NCBI RefSeq assembly: GCF_000237925.1
Contig: NC_031500.1
Coordinates: forward strand, 1,302,001-1,366,000
Length of the DNA: 64,000 bases
Reading direction: 5' to 3'
Source of the DNA: Schistosoma mansoni
Lineage: Eukaryota > Platyhelminthes > Trematoda > Strigeidida > Schistosomatidae
Part shown: positions 1-11,754 of the stretch, one piece after another
Layout: every line of letters starts with the position of its first letter
Numbering within the stretch: position 1 is the first letter of the stretch
Made by a program: the position numbers and the translations under genes
The notes under the pieces: model-generated
Told to the model about the DNA's origin: nothing
Databases searched by the model: none
The model's input: only the letters and a program-made list of their open reading frames with translations

Positions 1-560
1 AATCATACCAGTGTTGAACGATTGTGCAGTAGATATAGGTGTCACGATCACCTGAACTCGCGCTCAATGCTTCAACTGCAGCATGCTTACACTAACTTTC
101 TTAAAAACGCGGAAATTTCAAAATATCTTGGTAAAACTTGAGGACCATACACTAAATACTGCATTTCCAATATGTCTGTCAATTTTTTCAGACTTGATTG
201 TTCCTCCTTTTTTACACCAATCACTCTCTGTACGCATTCTCTTCTCTTTGATCTTATTAGCATTCTGTTACGAAGAATTCAACTTTGCATTGATGATATA
301 TACCATTTATATCTATCAACATCAATAGAACACATCAAAGTTACACTTAGTCGCGAAGTAACCTGTTTTTTAATTGAGTGTTATTTCCATGCTACTGGAT
401 AACTAATAAACTATCATACGACGTCACGTCGTAATTGAATGTGATCGCTGTAAGTGTGTGTTATATCATATAATCGCCCGTTTTAACCACCATCACCACT
501 GTTTTAAAGCACGAATTTTCTTCGGTTTCACGAATAGGACGACAATTTGTTTTAGACGAA
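1..560 (+). repeat. Repeat unit R1, copy a
   Basis: Non-coding repeat of unknown class. The stretch around 25-90 recurs at 16396-16460, and the part around 120-420 (ending in a block about accepting a vertebrate-like Tyr/Leu-poor frame with many stops) recurs inverted at 28470-28830 and again, inverted, at 56740-56985. Similarity is clear over tens of bases at a time but broken by many substitutions and indels. Short open frames at 83-328 and 172-402 are not conserved between the copies, so I do not call genes. It may be part of an old non-autonomous element; no terminal structure is visible. Confidence 0.6.
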
Positions 561-589
561 TATCGACACTAGATTTCCTCACAGTATCC

Positions 590-850
590 AGTTCACAAGA
601 CAGTAGTGCAAGGTCAGAACACAGATGGACATGGTAGCTAGTGATCAACGATATTTCCATACGTCAGGATCGTGAACCACATGTCCACAGTCGGTTTGGA
701 ATCAGAGCTTCTTAACTCCTATAGCTGGATTCTCCATATTCACCAGCCTGGTGAAAGCGCCGAACAGTCTATTTCCGTCTTCTCAATTTCGTTAACAACA
801 GTAAGACATTCCGGGTAGAGGCTATATACGCGTGGTCAAGAATGTAGAGA
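590..850 (-). mobile_element. LINE-2 5' region fragment, reversed
   Basis: Read on the minus strand, this stretch matches the 5' leader of the second LINE family seen at 20290-20610, 49380-49680 and 55270-55560 (a segment running from an 'ACGCGTATATAGCCTC' motif to a tract with 'CACCAGCTACCACGT'). Only the leader is present. The same reversed fragment sits in the second copy of this block at 16845-17090, so it was in place before the block was duplicated. Confidence is high for relatedness to the other copies and moderate for the LINE assignment. Confidence 0.65.
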
Positions 851-977
851 AGATGTGCTCGGTAAACTTATTATGTGTACATGAAATCCGACCATTTTGT
901 AACCGAAGTTTATTCTTCTCGTCATTTGTTTGATAGTTGTGTATTAATCAAAACTTATTATATCAATCCAGGATGCG

Positions 978-1793
978 ACGGGACGATTGAGGCTTTGCGC
1001 GTGATCTGGCTATTCTATCACAAACGAAACAACAAATACAGGAGAAGACCACCAGTTGAGCAGTAGCCCTAGTAGCAGTAGGTCTCAAAATAAACAGAGG
1101 GAAAAGCGAGACTCTCAGATGCAATAATGCACGCAGTAATTGGTTTGCATTCGACTGAGAATCTTTCGAGGATGTGAATACCTTTACATATCTGGGCAGC
1201 ATCATCGATGAACACGGTGGATGTGATGCAGTTGTGAGGTTGCGGATAGGCAAAGTAAGGACAGTATATTATCAACTGAAGAACGTCTGGAACTCAAAAC
1301 AGTTGTCAACCAACATGAAGATCAGAATTTTCTAAACAAATATAAAGACAGTTCTACTGTATAGAGCGGAAAGTTGGAGAACTACGAAGGCCACCATCCA
1401 GAAGATATAGGTGTTTATTAACAGTTGTCTACTCAGTATACTTCGGATCCCTTGGCCAGACACTATCAGCAAGATTCCACTGTGGGAGAGAACAAACCAG
1501 ATTCCAGTGGAGGAAGAAATCAGGAGTACGCGCTCGAAGTGCATAAGACACACATTGAGGAAATCACCCAACTGCGTCACATGGCAAGCCATCACATGGA
1601 ATCATGAAGGTCAAAGGAGAAGACGAAGACCAAAGAACATATTACGCCGAGAAATGGAGACAGACAAAAGAAGAGTGAACACAAACTGGAGAGAACTAGA
1701 AAGGAAGGCCCAGGACAGAGTGGGTTGGAGAGTGCTGGTCGGCGGCATACGCTCCATCGGGAGTAACAGGCGTAAGTCTGTAAGTAAGTAAGC
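978..1793 (+). mobile_element. 5'-truncated RTE-like LINE, copy A
   Basis: This is the 3' part of the RTE-like ORF2. It begins near the reverse transcriptase catalytic block, where the family FADD motif reads F-A-R-D, and runs through the region equivalent to 5390-6149 of the longer element. Recognisable pieces include the '[12 protein letters not shown]' region and the C-terminal Arg/Lys-rich end. It ends in short GTAAG-type tandem repeats like the longer element. Stops and frameshifts break all frames. Copy B at 17223-18025 has the same 5' truncation point and the same flanks, so A and B are duplicates of one insertion. Confidence 0.85.
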
Positions 1794-3054
1794 ATTGAAT
1801 CGATCGCACAGAACCTCAACTATAAATACAATACAAATTTTTAATATGATTTTTCTTTTCAGTTTTGAAGATGTTTGAACGTTTTCAGGTTGTGTGGCTT
1901 TGGATATGTTTTGAAGGTACGACAAGAAAACTTGTGACTACACAAGAAATTTCGGCAGAACCTAGAAGTAAGAAATCGATGTGCATTCAGACGGCAGCAT
2001 TCATTAGCTTGTTCGTATTTTGTTTGATGTTGATAAATATGATGATAACTCGACTTTTCATAGTTCAAATTCCAGTCGTCGTATTTTTGCTAAATTAAAG
2101 TTGGATGCCGCAATGCTTATGAAAGAGACAACTGGAAAAAATACTCAAGCTAGAGAAACTGTCAAATTCTAGAACATTGAATTTGAAATTGGGTCATTGG
2201 AGTTAGAGTGTGAGGATATGTAGAGATTAGGTGGTCTACTGTCAAATGATAGTGACAATGCTTCGAATGAACGGCTAATAAAACCATCGTTGGCTTCTGT
2301 ATTTCATTGATGGAGTCACTCGATCGTGATGAAGTTGAGTAGCTGTGTTGTGCTGAGGATAGGCTGTTCACAGTTGTTACTGAAGCAAGTTTATTCAGAA
2401 TTATTATTATTTATTGTGATGAATAACCTGGTGAGAATAGTTGTGAATTAGAGATATCAACATCAAATTTCTTATAGAAGGGATATGTTATATCGGTTGT
2501 ATTACCATTAAAAATGGCCAGGACATTAATTGAGGTTTCCATCTCTTTGTTTTTCTCACTTGTGCTGCGACAACGGGGAGCAACTTGAGTACGCACTAGC
2601 CTCGTTGTTAGTGTGTGCACATAAGTCCCTTGACAAGTAAATAGAGGCCAAGTCTAAAATATTATACTGTAGGTTGCAGGTTTCAACATCATAATATGCT
2701 ACGTATTGATGAGGGTGATAATCACACAGTGAATTCGGTCTAATATAAAAACTCGTCGCGTGATTGTTTGGGTTTTTCTCCAGTGTAAATCCTTGGACGC
2801 AAAGTATATTTGAAAACAATAAGTTAGCACTGCAGATATTTCTCTCATAAGTGAAGTCATAATTAATGAGTTTAAGCTTGAAGGTGGAGGACTGTCAGCA
2901 AATCATTCCTCAACCAATTTGACTATAATGAAGTTGTACCGGCATTTCGTGCCTGATATATATGCTGTGACTTGTTATCTGTAATTACTACATTGTTCTT
3001 TTTCTATAGTGACTAATTCACGCATTATTTGTTGAATGGTTTTTCGAAGTCTCT
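1794..3054 (+). repeat. Repeat unit R2, copy a, left part
   Basis: Long non-coding repeat of unknown class. It is matched by 18026-18900 (copy b) and, for 2640-3054, by 54200-54630 (copy c). The unit resumes at 6167 after the RTE-like LINE inserted at 3069-6152. Other copies are inverted at 44570-45240 and 48240-49135. Conserved landmarks include a tract with 'GTGTGGCTTTGGATATGTT' and the later 'TCTCTATGATTTACATTTA'. Frames of 60-80 codons occur but are not shared by the copies, so no coding function is claimed. Confidence 0.7.
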
Positions 3055-3068
3055 ATGATTTACATTTA
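3055..3068 (+). repeat. Target-site duplication, left
   Basis: The 14-mer ATGATTTACATTTA lies immediately before the LINE and is repeated exactly at 6153-6166 immediately after it. In the empty-site copies b (18893-18906) and c the sequence runs straight through, which marks this as the insertion target. Confidence 0.92.
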
Positions 3069-6000
3069 ACTCCGCCTGTAGCTCCTCTAGGGGTTAATGC
3101 CGGTCCCAAGCCCGGGTAAAGGAGGAGGATTGGGCATGGGGTTAGCGACCCCGTCCCGTAGAAAATCAACTCGCTTAAAAAAACGCTAACCGGAAAAAAA
3201 TCATTCAAACCATTCAAACTCTGCCCTGGGAGTAGAAAGAATAATTATGACGTCTCATGATGAAAGCCGAGTTCCTTCGGAAGTCATGAGGCCGATGCAC
3301 CTTCTTACAACCAGAGCGACAATTTTTATAGGTACATGGAATGTCCGAACAATGTGGGAGACCGGAAGAGTCTTCCAAATTGCTGCAGAAATGAGAAAAT
3401 ACAACCTGGAGGTGCTTGGAATCGGCGAAACACATTGAACGCAGGTTGGACAACAACGACTGTCTTCAGGAGAACTTCTGTTATACTCCGGTCATGAAGA
3501 AGAAAATGCCCCACATACACAAGGAGTTGCATTGATGCCGTCCAGAAAAGCACTAAATGCACTTATAGGATGGGAATCTCATGGACCAAGGATCATCAAA
3601 GCCTCGTTCAAAACAAAGAGAGAGAGCATTACAATGAACGTCATCCAGTGCTATGCGCCTACCAACGACTACGATGAAGACGCCAAAGACCAATTCTACG
3701 ATAGGCTGCAGTCGATCTTAGAGAAGTGCCCAACCATAGACCTGATCATTCTGATGGGTGATTTCAATGCCAAGGTTGGAATTGACAACACTGGATACGA
3801 AGACGTCATGGGACGACATTGACTGGGAGAAAGGAACGAAAATGGTGAGAGATTTGCAAACCTATGTGCCTTCAATAAACTGGTCATAGGTGGAACCATA
3901 TTCTCACACAAAAACAAACACAAAACCATTTGGATTTCACCGGATCACACTACACAGAATCAAATTGATCATATCTGCATCAACAAAAAGTTCAGGAGGA
4001 CGATGGAGGATGTGAGAACAAGAAGAGGAGCTGATATAGCATCCGATCATCATTTGCTGGTCGCCAAGATGAAACTAAAACTCAAGAAGCACTGGACAAC
4101 GGCGCGGACAACACCACAAAAGTTTAATACGGCCTTTCTTCGAGATGCTGACAAACTCAACGAATTTAACATAGCCCTCAGCAACAGGTTCGAGGCCTTT
4201 CATGATCTACTCAACGGAGAGGGGACTACCATGGAGAGCAACTGGAAAGGTATCAAGGAGGTATTCGTTTTAACATGTCAAGAGGTTCTGGGCCAAAAGA
4301 AGCACCATCACAAAGAATGGAGCACTGTTGATACACTGGATAAAATTGAAAAAAGGAGGAACAAGAAGGCAGCAATAAATATCAGCCGAACCAGAGCGGA
4401 AAAAGCCAAGGCACAAGCCGATCACACAGAGGCAAACAAGCAAGTGAAGAGGAGCATCAGAACCGACAAACGTAAATATGTGGAAGATTCAGCGACGACA
4501 GCGGAAAAGGCTGCAAGAGAGGGAAACATGAGACAACTGTATGATACAACGAAGAAACTTGCTGGAAATTACCGTAAGCCAAAAAGATTAGTGAAAAGCA
4601 AGGAAGGTAAAGTAATCACCGACATTGAAGAACAACGAAACAGGTGGGTAGAACACTTCAAAGAACTCTTGAATCGACCAGCTCCACTGAACGCACCCAA
4701 CATCGAAGCAGCACCCACAGAACTCCCAGTTGATGTTGGCTCACCAACAATTGAAGAGATCAGCATGGCCATTAGACAAATCAAGAGTGGCAAAGCAGCG
4801 GGACCAGACAACATCCCGGCAGAGGCACTGAAGGCAAATGTAGCAGCAACTGCCAAGATACTCCACATCCTCTTCAGTAAGATTTTGGGATGAAGAACAA
4901 GTACCAATAGACTGGAAAAAAGGACTTCTGATCAAGATACCAAAGAAAGGCGATCTCAGCAAGTGCGACAACTACAGGGGCATCACTCTTCTCTCAGTAC
5001 CAGGAAAAGTCTTCAACAGAGTATTGTTAGACAGGATGAAGGATTCCGTGGACGCCCAACTTCGAGATCAACAAGCTGGATTTCGTGAAGATAGACCGTG
5101 CACTGATCAAATCGCAACTCTACGTATCATTGTGGAACAATCAATCGAATGGAATTCATCACTCTACATCAACTTCATCGACTACGAGAAGGCATTTAAT
5201 AGCGTGGACAGGACGACACTATGGAGGCTTCTTCGACACTACGGCGTGCCTGAGAAGATAGTCAACATCATACGGAACTCCTATGATGGACTAAACTGCC
5301 AAATCGTCCACGGAGGACAACTCACCGACTCGTTTGAAGTAAAGACCGGTGTTAGACAAGGTTGCTTACTCTCACCTGGCTCTTCTATCACAAACGCAAC
5401 AACAAATGCAGGAGAAAACGATCAGTGTAGCAGCAGCCTCAGCAGCAGTAGGTCTCAATATAAACAATGAGAAAAGCAAGACTCTCCGATGCAATACAAC
5501 ATGCACTAATCGAATTACACTTGACGGAGAAGCTTTGGAGGATGTGGAAACCTTTACATATCTGGGCAGCATCATTGATGAACACGGTGGATCAGATGCA
5601 GATGTGAGGGCGCGGATCGGCAAAGCAAGAGCAACAGATTTACAACTGAAAAACATCTGGAGCTCAAAACAATTGTCAACCAACACCAAGGTTAGAATTT
5701 TCAATACAAATGTCAAGACAGTTCTACTGTATGGGGCGGAGACGTGGAGAACTACGAAAGCCATTATCCAGAAGATACAAGTGTTTATTAACAGCTGTCT
5801 TCGCAAGATACTTCGGATCAGATGGCCAGACACTATCAGCAATAAGCTACTGTGGGAGACAACAAACCAGATTCCAGCGGAGGAAAAAATCAGGAAGAAG
5901 CGCTGGAAGTGGATTGGGCACACCTTGAGGAAATCACCCGACAGCATCACAAGACAAGCCCTCACATGGAATCCCGAAGGTCAAAGGAGAAGAGGAAGAC

Positions 6001-6152
6001 CAAAGAACATATTACGCCGAGAAATAGAGACAGACATGAGAAGAATGAACAAGAACTGGATAGAACTAGAAAAGAAGGCTCAGGACAGAGTGGGTTGGAG
6101 AGTGCTGGTCGGCGGCCTAAGCTCCATTGGGAGTAACAGGCGTAAGTAAGTA
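3069..6152 (+). mobile_element. RTE-like LINE, nearly full length, inactive
   Basis: Non-LTR retrotransposon inserted into repeat R2 with a 14-bp target duplication on both sides. It has a GC-richer 5' leader (3069-3246), one ORF with an APE-type endonuclease followed by reverse transcriptase, almost no 3' UTR, and a 3' end of short GTAAG repeats rather than poly(A), which is typical of the RTE clade (SR2-type elements of schistosomes). It is the best preserved mobile element in the window and much younger than its host unit. It is disabled by two in-frame TGA codons, one single-base frameshift and an internal deletion that removes the RT active site. The clade name is from memory of the family; the structure is seen directly. 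Confidence 0.93.
3247..6149 (+). pseudogene. RTE-like endonuclease/reverse transcriptase ORF, broken
   Basis: Encodes the enzyme that nicks target DNA and copies the element RNA in place. The endonuclease (3247-4000) shows 'GTWNVRTM', 'LGIGETH' and 'GDFNAKVG'. The RT part shows 'GKAAGPDNIPAEAL' (about 4789-4833), 'NYRGITLLSVPGKV', 'FIDYEKAFNSVD' and '[10 protein letters not shown]'. The first frame is continuous from 3247 to 4893 except for TGA codons at 3436-3438 and 3820-3822, both where the family has Trp. A one-base shift near 4885-4890 changes frame. At about 5375-5380 the text jumps from 'LLSP' directly to 'LALLSQT', so the segment with the catalytic FADD box is missing. The C-terminal part is open to TAA at 6147-6149. 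No functional product is expected. Confidence 0.93.
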
Positions 6153-6166
6153 ATGATTTACATTTA
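6153..6166 (+). repeat. Target-site duplication, right
   Basis: Exact repeat of the 14-mer at 3055-3068, directly following the GTAAG-type 3' end of the LINE. Its perfect identity argues for a fairly recent insertion. Confidence 0.92.
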
Positions 6167-6830
6167 TTCAATCAGCATGTTCACCCACTAATTATGCCTT
6201 CTGCCATGAATATTTGAAATATTCTTGTCCTAAATGAAAACCATATTGGCTTTCAACTATTCTGCATTTGTTAGGTCTGTTTCACGTTCTCTCTCCTCAC
6301 ATCTGTTCTACTCTTTTGTGTATTCTTCTATACTACTTATTATTTTTTAGTAAAAACATATATTCCCAGCAATGTCTACGCATATGTAGCAGTTATTCAC
6401 AATTTTGTGTAGTTGTTTAACCCTTGATTAAAAGCAACGATTTCCATATCGTTTGCTCTTGCTTCGGGTTTTGTTTGTTGATAAACTGTCACCATGTTTA
6501 GTCACAGCTAACCCCTATCCTTTTGCACTATCGTGTGTTGTATCTATTCTTTATGTTACCATATGAAGAAGCTCTCTTTATTTCAGACAGAAATGCGCTG
6601 CTAACGTTTCGGGCACCTTACAAGTTGAGGTTTGTAACTAATTTTTGTATATCATTCAATAGAGAACCGTTATTTTAAACCAATCGTTGTTTTGTGAACT
6701 TTGTTTTTGCGCTTATCTCAATTGAGTGATTTAGGCTCTTCAATAAACTGAATAGTTCAAAACTTTGGTTCAGAACGGTTTGAATCTTACACGTAAAGAA
6801 CTCTGGTCAAAATTTTGTTCCTATTATTTT
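6167..6830 (+). repeat. Repeat unit R2, copy a, right part
   Basis: Continuation of R2 after the LINE. It matches 18907-19690 and 54640-55190 in the same orientation and 44570-45220, 48240-48405 and 48967-49135 inverted. A shorter related piece, with 'TTGAGGTTTGT' and 'TCTCAATTGAGTGATTTAG'-type motifs, occurs at 23935-24080. No gene is visible. Confidence 0.7.
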
Positions 6831-7139
6831 GGTCTAACAGTGACAAGCACCAAGGGAATGAGGTACAATGCCGACAGTTAAGAAGAAACAGATGATGGTT
6901 TTGTTTGGTCTTTCTAATTTAGCTCCATTCATGTTCATTTGAGTCTAAATATTTTCACTAATGCTAGACACTCTTTGAGTAATTGTAAGAATGAGGATTT
7001 ATAATAATCAGAGGCAAATCGCACAGGACGCACATATGTCCATAAGAGACTGATCGGTTGCAGTCCGAAATATCAATGAGAAGACTCAAAGAAACAATGC
7101 TAAAATGAATTGAAACTTCACTTGATTGCATAGACTGAT
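6831..7139. other. No recognised feature
   Basis: AT-rich DNA between repeat R2 and the SINE. I see no conserved frame, RNA gene or terminal repeat. Confidence 0.5.
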
Positions 7140-7315
7140 GTCTATCAGGACTCCGTATGTAAGTGGATGACGCGATGGTGTTTGAAGCGAAATGCAGTTG
7201 GTTTGAGTCCTGGAGTGAACAGAACTATGGGATGCAGGCACATTCATCTCACGAGTCCTAAGTAGGAAGAACGTGCGTTCTTGATTCCACTGAGAGCCAC
7301 CATGTTAGATTGTTT
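7140..7315 (+). mobile_element. Sm-alpha-type SINE with degenerate hammerhead
   Basis: tRNA-derived short element. A B-box-like sequence GGTTTGAGTCC lies at 7200-7210, followed 40 bases later by a hammerhead-like 3' part. The core is damaged: CTCACGA (7248-7254) where CUGANGA is needed, and GAAC where GAAA is needed after stem II (around 7268-7272). The downstream 'TTGATTCCACTG' matches the usual tail of the schistosome family. The ribozyme should be inactive. Family assignment rests on remembered features of schistosome Sm-alpha elements. Confidence 0.7.
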
Positions 7316-8221
7316 TCATAATCTAACAAAGTTCGTTCGTGACCTTACTAAAATACAGTAATCCACGTTGTCGAAGATTATTTCTCGATTGAACTAAAAA
7401 CGATATCAACCTGCTAACGGCTTTTTTCTTGGTAGTCGCATTCTTCAGAACTTGTTACAAATTGAGTTGGAAATGCTCAAGGTGTAAGATACCAGTCGTT
7501 TCTGGAATGTGTTTATCGCCATAACTAGTGAGGTGTCCAGAGCAGTCTAAAGACATAAACACTACAGCTGAGATGAGAGAAACATACCGTATGCGTTTGA
7601 ATGACATTCAAGATCGAGATGTTAGTCAGGTTGTTGATCGTCGGTGTTTATTATCAGTAAGGGAATAGATAGGGTTTGAGGAAACAAGCTTGTGTTCATT
7701 CAAAATGACACGTACTTACAAACAGTGGATCAAGTGTCTAAATAGCGATTGGCAGGTGAAAAGCATTTAATAGGGTTTTCTGGGCCTTGCAAAATGACCT
7801 ATCGAAATAAGTTGCACTATTATATTGTTCAGAAAGCTTTACAATAACAATTCTTATTCACAATATTGATATGCCTTTCAGTTTCTACGTTCAAAAATGT
7901 GGATGTGCATAGAATATATGATAATAATTGTGACAGGTATTATTCTCAAATTATGTCACTCTTAATTCTGCAATTAGCTGACAATACGGTTACACATAAT
8001 GATTTAAGAGAATCGACTGACAAGATCATATGAATAACCATTCAGACAATGATAGTAAGAGACAAATCAAGACAGTGAGATCCTGGTCATTGCATATGCA
8101 GTTATTAAAAAGAATAAAACGATTAAGACCAAGTTTTATAGTACTCGAATTTGAACTGGTTCGTTCTCTATCACAGTAGGCTGTTGATGATGATATCCAG
8201 TCAACGGACATTGAGTATCTC
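7316..8221. other. No recognised feature
   Basis: About 900 bases of AT-rich DNA with no coding frame I can support. The short frame at 8026-8223 (-) has no recognisable motif and overlaps the edge of a LINE fragment. Confidence 0.45.
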
Positions 8222-8640
8222 ACGTAGAAAATAGTTTATAAAGCCCTGTATTTTATTGATGATAGTCGTGGGGGAGGTTGATGAAGTTACAACTCCGTAC
8301 AGTAGAATTATATTGACGTTCGTACTGAAGATTGTAACTTTGATATTGATTGACAGACAATTGTTTTGAGTTCCATATGTCATACGACAGTAGGGATGCC
8401 CACTCATATTACCAACCCTCACAAGTATGTTTTCAGCAGATCCTCATTGTTCATACATGGTGATATTTACCAACGTGAAAGTCTCCACATCTTCCGGAGT
8501 TTCTCCATCAAGTGTGACTCAGTTGGTTTACTCCGTGTTGTATTTTGCATTTGTTGTATGTTGCATTTTCTCTGGTGTATGTTGGAGCAAGAGAAGTATA
8601 ATGGTCGGTTTAAATCCAAAATAACTGACACAGCTTATCA
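8222..8640 (-). mobile_element. Old RTE-like LINE fragment
   Basis: On the minus strand the frame at 8201-8422 contains words such as 'KVTIFSTNVNIILLYG' and 'INKIQGFINYFLREIL', which align with the RT C-terminal region of the element at 3069-6152 ('[16 protein letters not shown]', '[16 protein letters not shown]'). Upstream on the same strand (8430-8640) lie decayed remains of the preceding segment. It is much more diverged than copies A and B and represents an older insertion or a different subfamily. It has no intact ends. Confidence 0.8.
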
Positions 8641-11600
8641 ATGCATCATTTCTCCATGATATCAGAAGCAATTGAATTCGATATCTTAACTAGCACTACA
8701 CAGAATTCGCGATTCTTACTCCACCAGCCACTCACGGACCAGTAATACACTTAGACAAAACTCGTCCTGATAAGCTTTATCACGTAAATCCCAGCAGTCT
8801 ATAAATTTCAGAACATCATACGAAACATTGTACAACTCACTTCGTCAAATAAAAAACACACAAAACGAGTTCGAGCAGAAATTGAAATGTCAGTGAATGC
8901 TAGTGAGTGAATACACAGACAAATTCAAAGTCGAATCGTTTGATAAGATTCAAACATCTACGGGAAAAAGAAATATTGATTGAATAAAATAACTGACATT
9001 TAGGCTGGCAAGAGGGATACATGTGTGGACTGTAACACGTTCACAAAGACATGATAATGATAATAGTACGGAGATGTAGACAAATTGTTATTGTTCGAAT
9101 GATACTGTCTATTAAATAGGTCAACTGAAGGACTTGACATCACTAAACGTGAAGAGACTTAAGTGTAGTTGAGATGCGATGACGTCAAGCTCACTTAAAG
9201 CAGCATGCTCTTTACTCCAATCAAACATCAACAGAGAACATTTTTATGTCTCCGGGAACTAGGCATACAGATTAACACGTTCCTACGAAGCAGTTACACT
9301 GGTAGAACAGAGAGTAGGAACTATGTTTGATGCTACGAACACATCGCGAAAATTTTCAGCCCACTGAGATCAAAGGTTGCTAGCAGTGCTACTGCTAGTG
9401 CATCAGGTTGATAGGCTGAATTCTTTCAGGATCACCAATCGACAGTCAAATTCCATTCTTCTCAAATTCCTTGAAGCCACAAACTTCAATTGCCTGAAGT
9501 CGGACATCAGGAAACAAATTTAAATCTCCCCTCACTGTGGTCAGTTTATCGTCATTTTACTACATTATTCATGAGATTTTCCTCACGTGTTTCAATCAAA
9601 TCACTTCTTTCCAATCCGGAATTTCGTATTCAACTAAACGATTTCTACTCGTGCTATTGTCATTGGTTATTATACTCAAACAAATTGCCTGGTCTGAGAC
9701 ATTTCCACAGAATTTCAAGATATGTTGGGGAAATCCTCGAAATGATTTGAGAAATTTCGGACCTTTCCTCAGTATCTTCACAAACGTTATCTAGACTTTG
9801 TGGAAAACTATGAATTTTCACATGACTTTATGGGTAGAACTAGAAATTTCACAAAAATCTGAACTTAAGTATGTCTGTCAATACAGAAACTTATGTCACA
9901 TAGTGTACTACATTACACTTGGACAAGAAAGTCATGTGTTTAAAATGTTACATTTACAATAGCAAATGTTATGTATTTCATAGGTTCACATCATGGTGAG
10001 ATGATGTTTAAGCTATATGATGGAAAGTGATTCAAATCACATGAACTCCTCAAAGACAGTAGGTAAGATAATGGAGTGCACAGGAAGCTGAAGGGAATGA
10101 GATAAATCAAGTTGTACAGGGTGAAGTGGAGATGAGGTTGACAGAAGATTGATACTGTCGTGATCAAGTAATAATAGTTGTATCAATCAAGTCATTTAGA
10201 GTCAGTGATAACAGTGGAATGGATTATATAGGTGTAAATAACAAGTGAAAGGCGCAAATTAATAGAGTGTTGGCAGGTATAGTAGTTGTGATAAAAATAA
10301 AAACGGAGAGAATCACTGCTTCATAATAAGAAGTGGGTCAGTGACTTGAAAAATGTAGAAACTGAAATAACTATGAGATAACATAATACGAAGTGTTCAG
10401 CTAATTGGACAATGAAGCGTGTATCTGAAAAAAGACGGTGCGGTGGCATAAGGAAAAATAAACGAACACACAGTATTCAAAAGGTTAATCTGAATAATTC
10501 TGACAAAGAAGATTTTCAAGATTTCTGTGTAAATTATTCTATTCTGTTGAAATTCGTATTATCATATGTAGTCAGTCTATGATTCGAAGTTATGTGAAGG
10601 ATACGTTCCCATTTCGGTCCAAATCAATGTAGATAATTCAGTCTACTTGCTCATGTTATCTTGAGTATAGAAAAGGAGCTCATTCTAAGTGTATCTGTGA
10701 AGATTCCACTGTCTGACTTTCCGGAGGATTACTGAAATCAGCGTAAATCTCAATTTTGGAGTATTTACTCAGCTTCTGACCATTCCTTGGTTTTAAACAC
10801 TATTACTATCTTTCATGGACTTTCATTTCTCTTCTGTTCAGCACAACATTCGTCATTATTTTGAAATCGATTACTATAGCGTTAATTTACCAGTGAAAGC
10901 GCTCCGCAATATCAATCAAATACTCAATGTTGCCTCGTTTATAATCAACGACAAAATAAGTTTGAAATGAAAGAATGCTAAACTGAGGAAATTTTATAAG
11001 CATCATATTGATGTTGTTGACTGCATGTTTCGTCATTCAATATGTTGAGGTTTTCCTTAACCTAGATCACTATACACATCGGTCTCTAATCCCGTTTCAT
11101 CGACAATGTGTCAACAAGACTCGTTATCCGTGTGATGATTCGTGCAACCACAACGCACGCCTCACGGTTAAAACACGTTGTCTAGGAACAGATAATTTCA
11201 ATCACTGTAATCCATTGAGACTACACATCCTCTTCATCGATTTCAATCTTATATCGTTTAAGAATGACCAGTTGTAATGGCTTTCCATGATGGTTGATGA
11301 ATAGCAAGTGTTAAAAAAATTGTGTTCAACTCCACCATCGATTGAACGTGATAGCTCTGTTCACGTAGATTGAGTAGAACATACAAATCAATATCTCCCC
11401 CAAGTCCTCCTCCAAAACACATTCACTCCTTTACGCACACACACACACCAACTAAACACCACTTATCATAATCCCCACTTCAAAAAACACCAAACATTGT
11501 ACATGATCCATTAATCCCATACACATAAGCATTATGAAGAACGATCGTACGACCCATCATATTCCGTTACTGTCCTCGTAAGGTTATGGGAAGACGGACA

Positions 11601-11740
11601 ATCCATGTGTATATGAAATAGTTTGTTGTTGTTTGACCTCCACAAAATGTGTATTTTCGAAGTCCCTATCTGGTTGGTAAATGATTGAGAAAACACCGTC
11701 ACAGTCGTTTCTAATTCGTTCCTATACTACAATCATATTA
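8641..11740. other. Long stretch without recognised genes
   Basis: About 3.1 kb of AT-rich DNA. Frames at 9490-9750, 9537-9794 and 11008-11277 lack known motifs and biased codon use; I treat them as chance. A pyrimidine/CA-rich tract at about 11395-11480 precedes the GH27-1 promoter region. No duplication partner was found elsewhere in the window, so this may be the least rearranged part. Confidence 0.4.
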
Positions 11741-11747
11741 ATTAGAG

Positions 11748-11754
11748 TATAAAT
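11748..11754 (+). promoter_or_regulatory. TATA box of GH27-1
   Basis: TATAAAT lies 26 bases upstream of a TCAGTC initiator-like sequence (A at 11774), which matches the TCA(G/T)T(C/T) consensus. This is followed within 26 bases by a 5' splice site. The equivalent place in GH27-2 carries an alternating TA tract, so the promoter was duplicated with the gene. The transcription start is inferred, not measured. Confidence 0.6.

Noticed and set aside
4569-4907. 112-codon minus-strand ORF with hydrophobic start
   Set aside because: Antisense of the RTE RT domain; no independent support.
5372-5965. 197-codon minus-strand ORF
   Set aside because: It is the antisense shadow of the RTE reverse transcriptase C-terminal region.
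9490-9794. Overlapping 85-86 codon ORFs
   Set aside because: Three overlapping frames including antisense, with no motif; typical chance overlap.
11008-11277. 89-codon Cys-containing ORF with a signal-like start as a secreted peptide
   Set aside because: No family match, no splice or promoter context and no duplicate. Long AT-rich windows yield such frames by chance.
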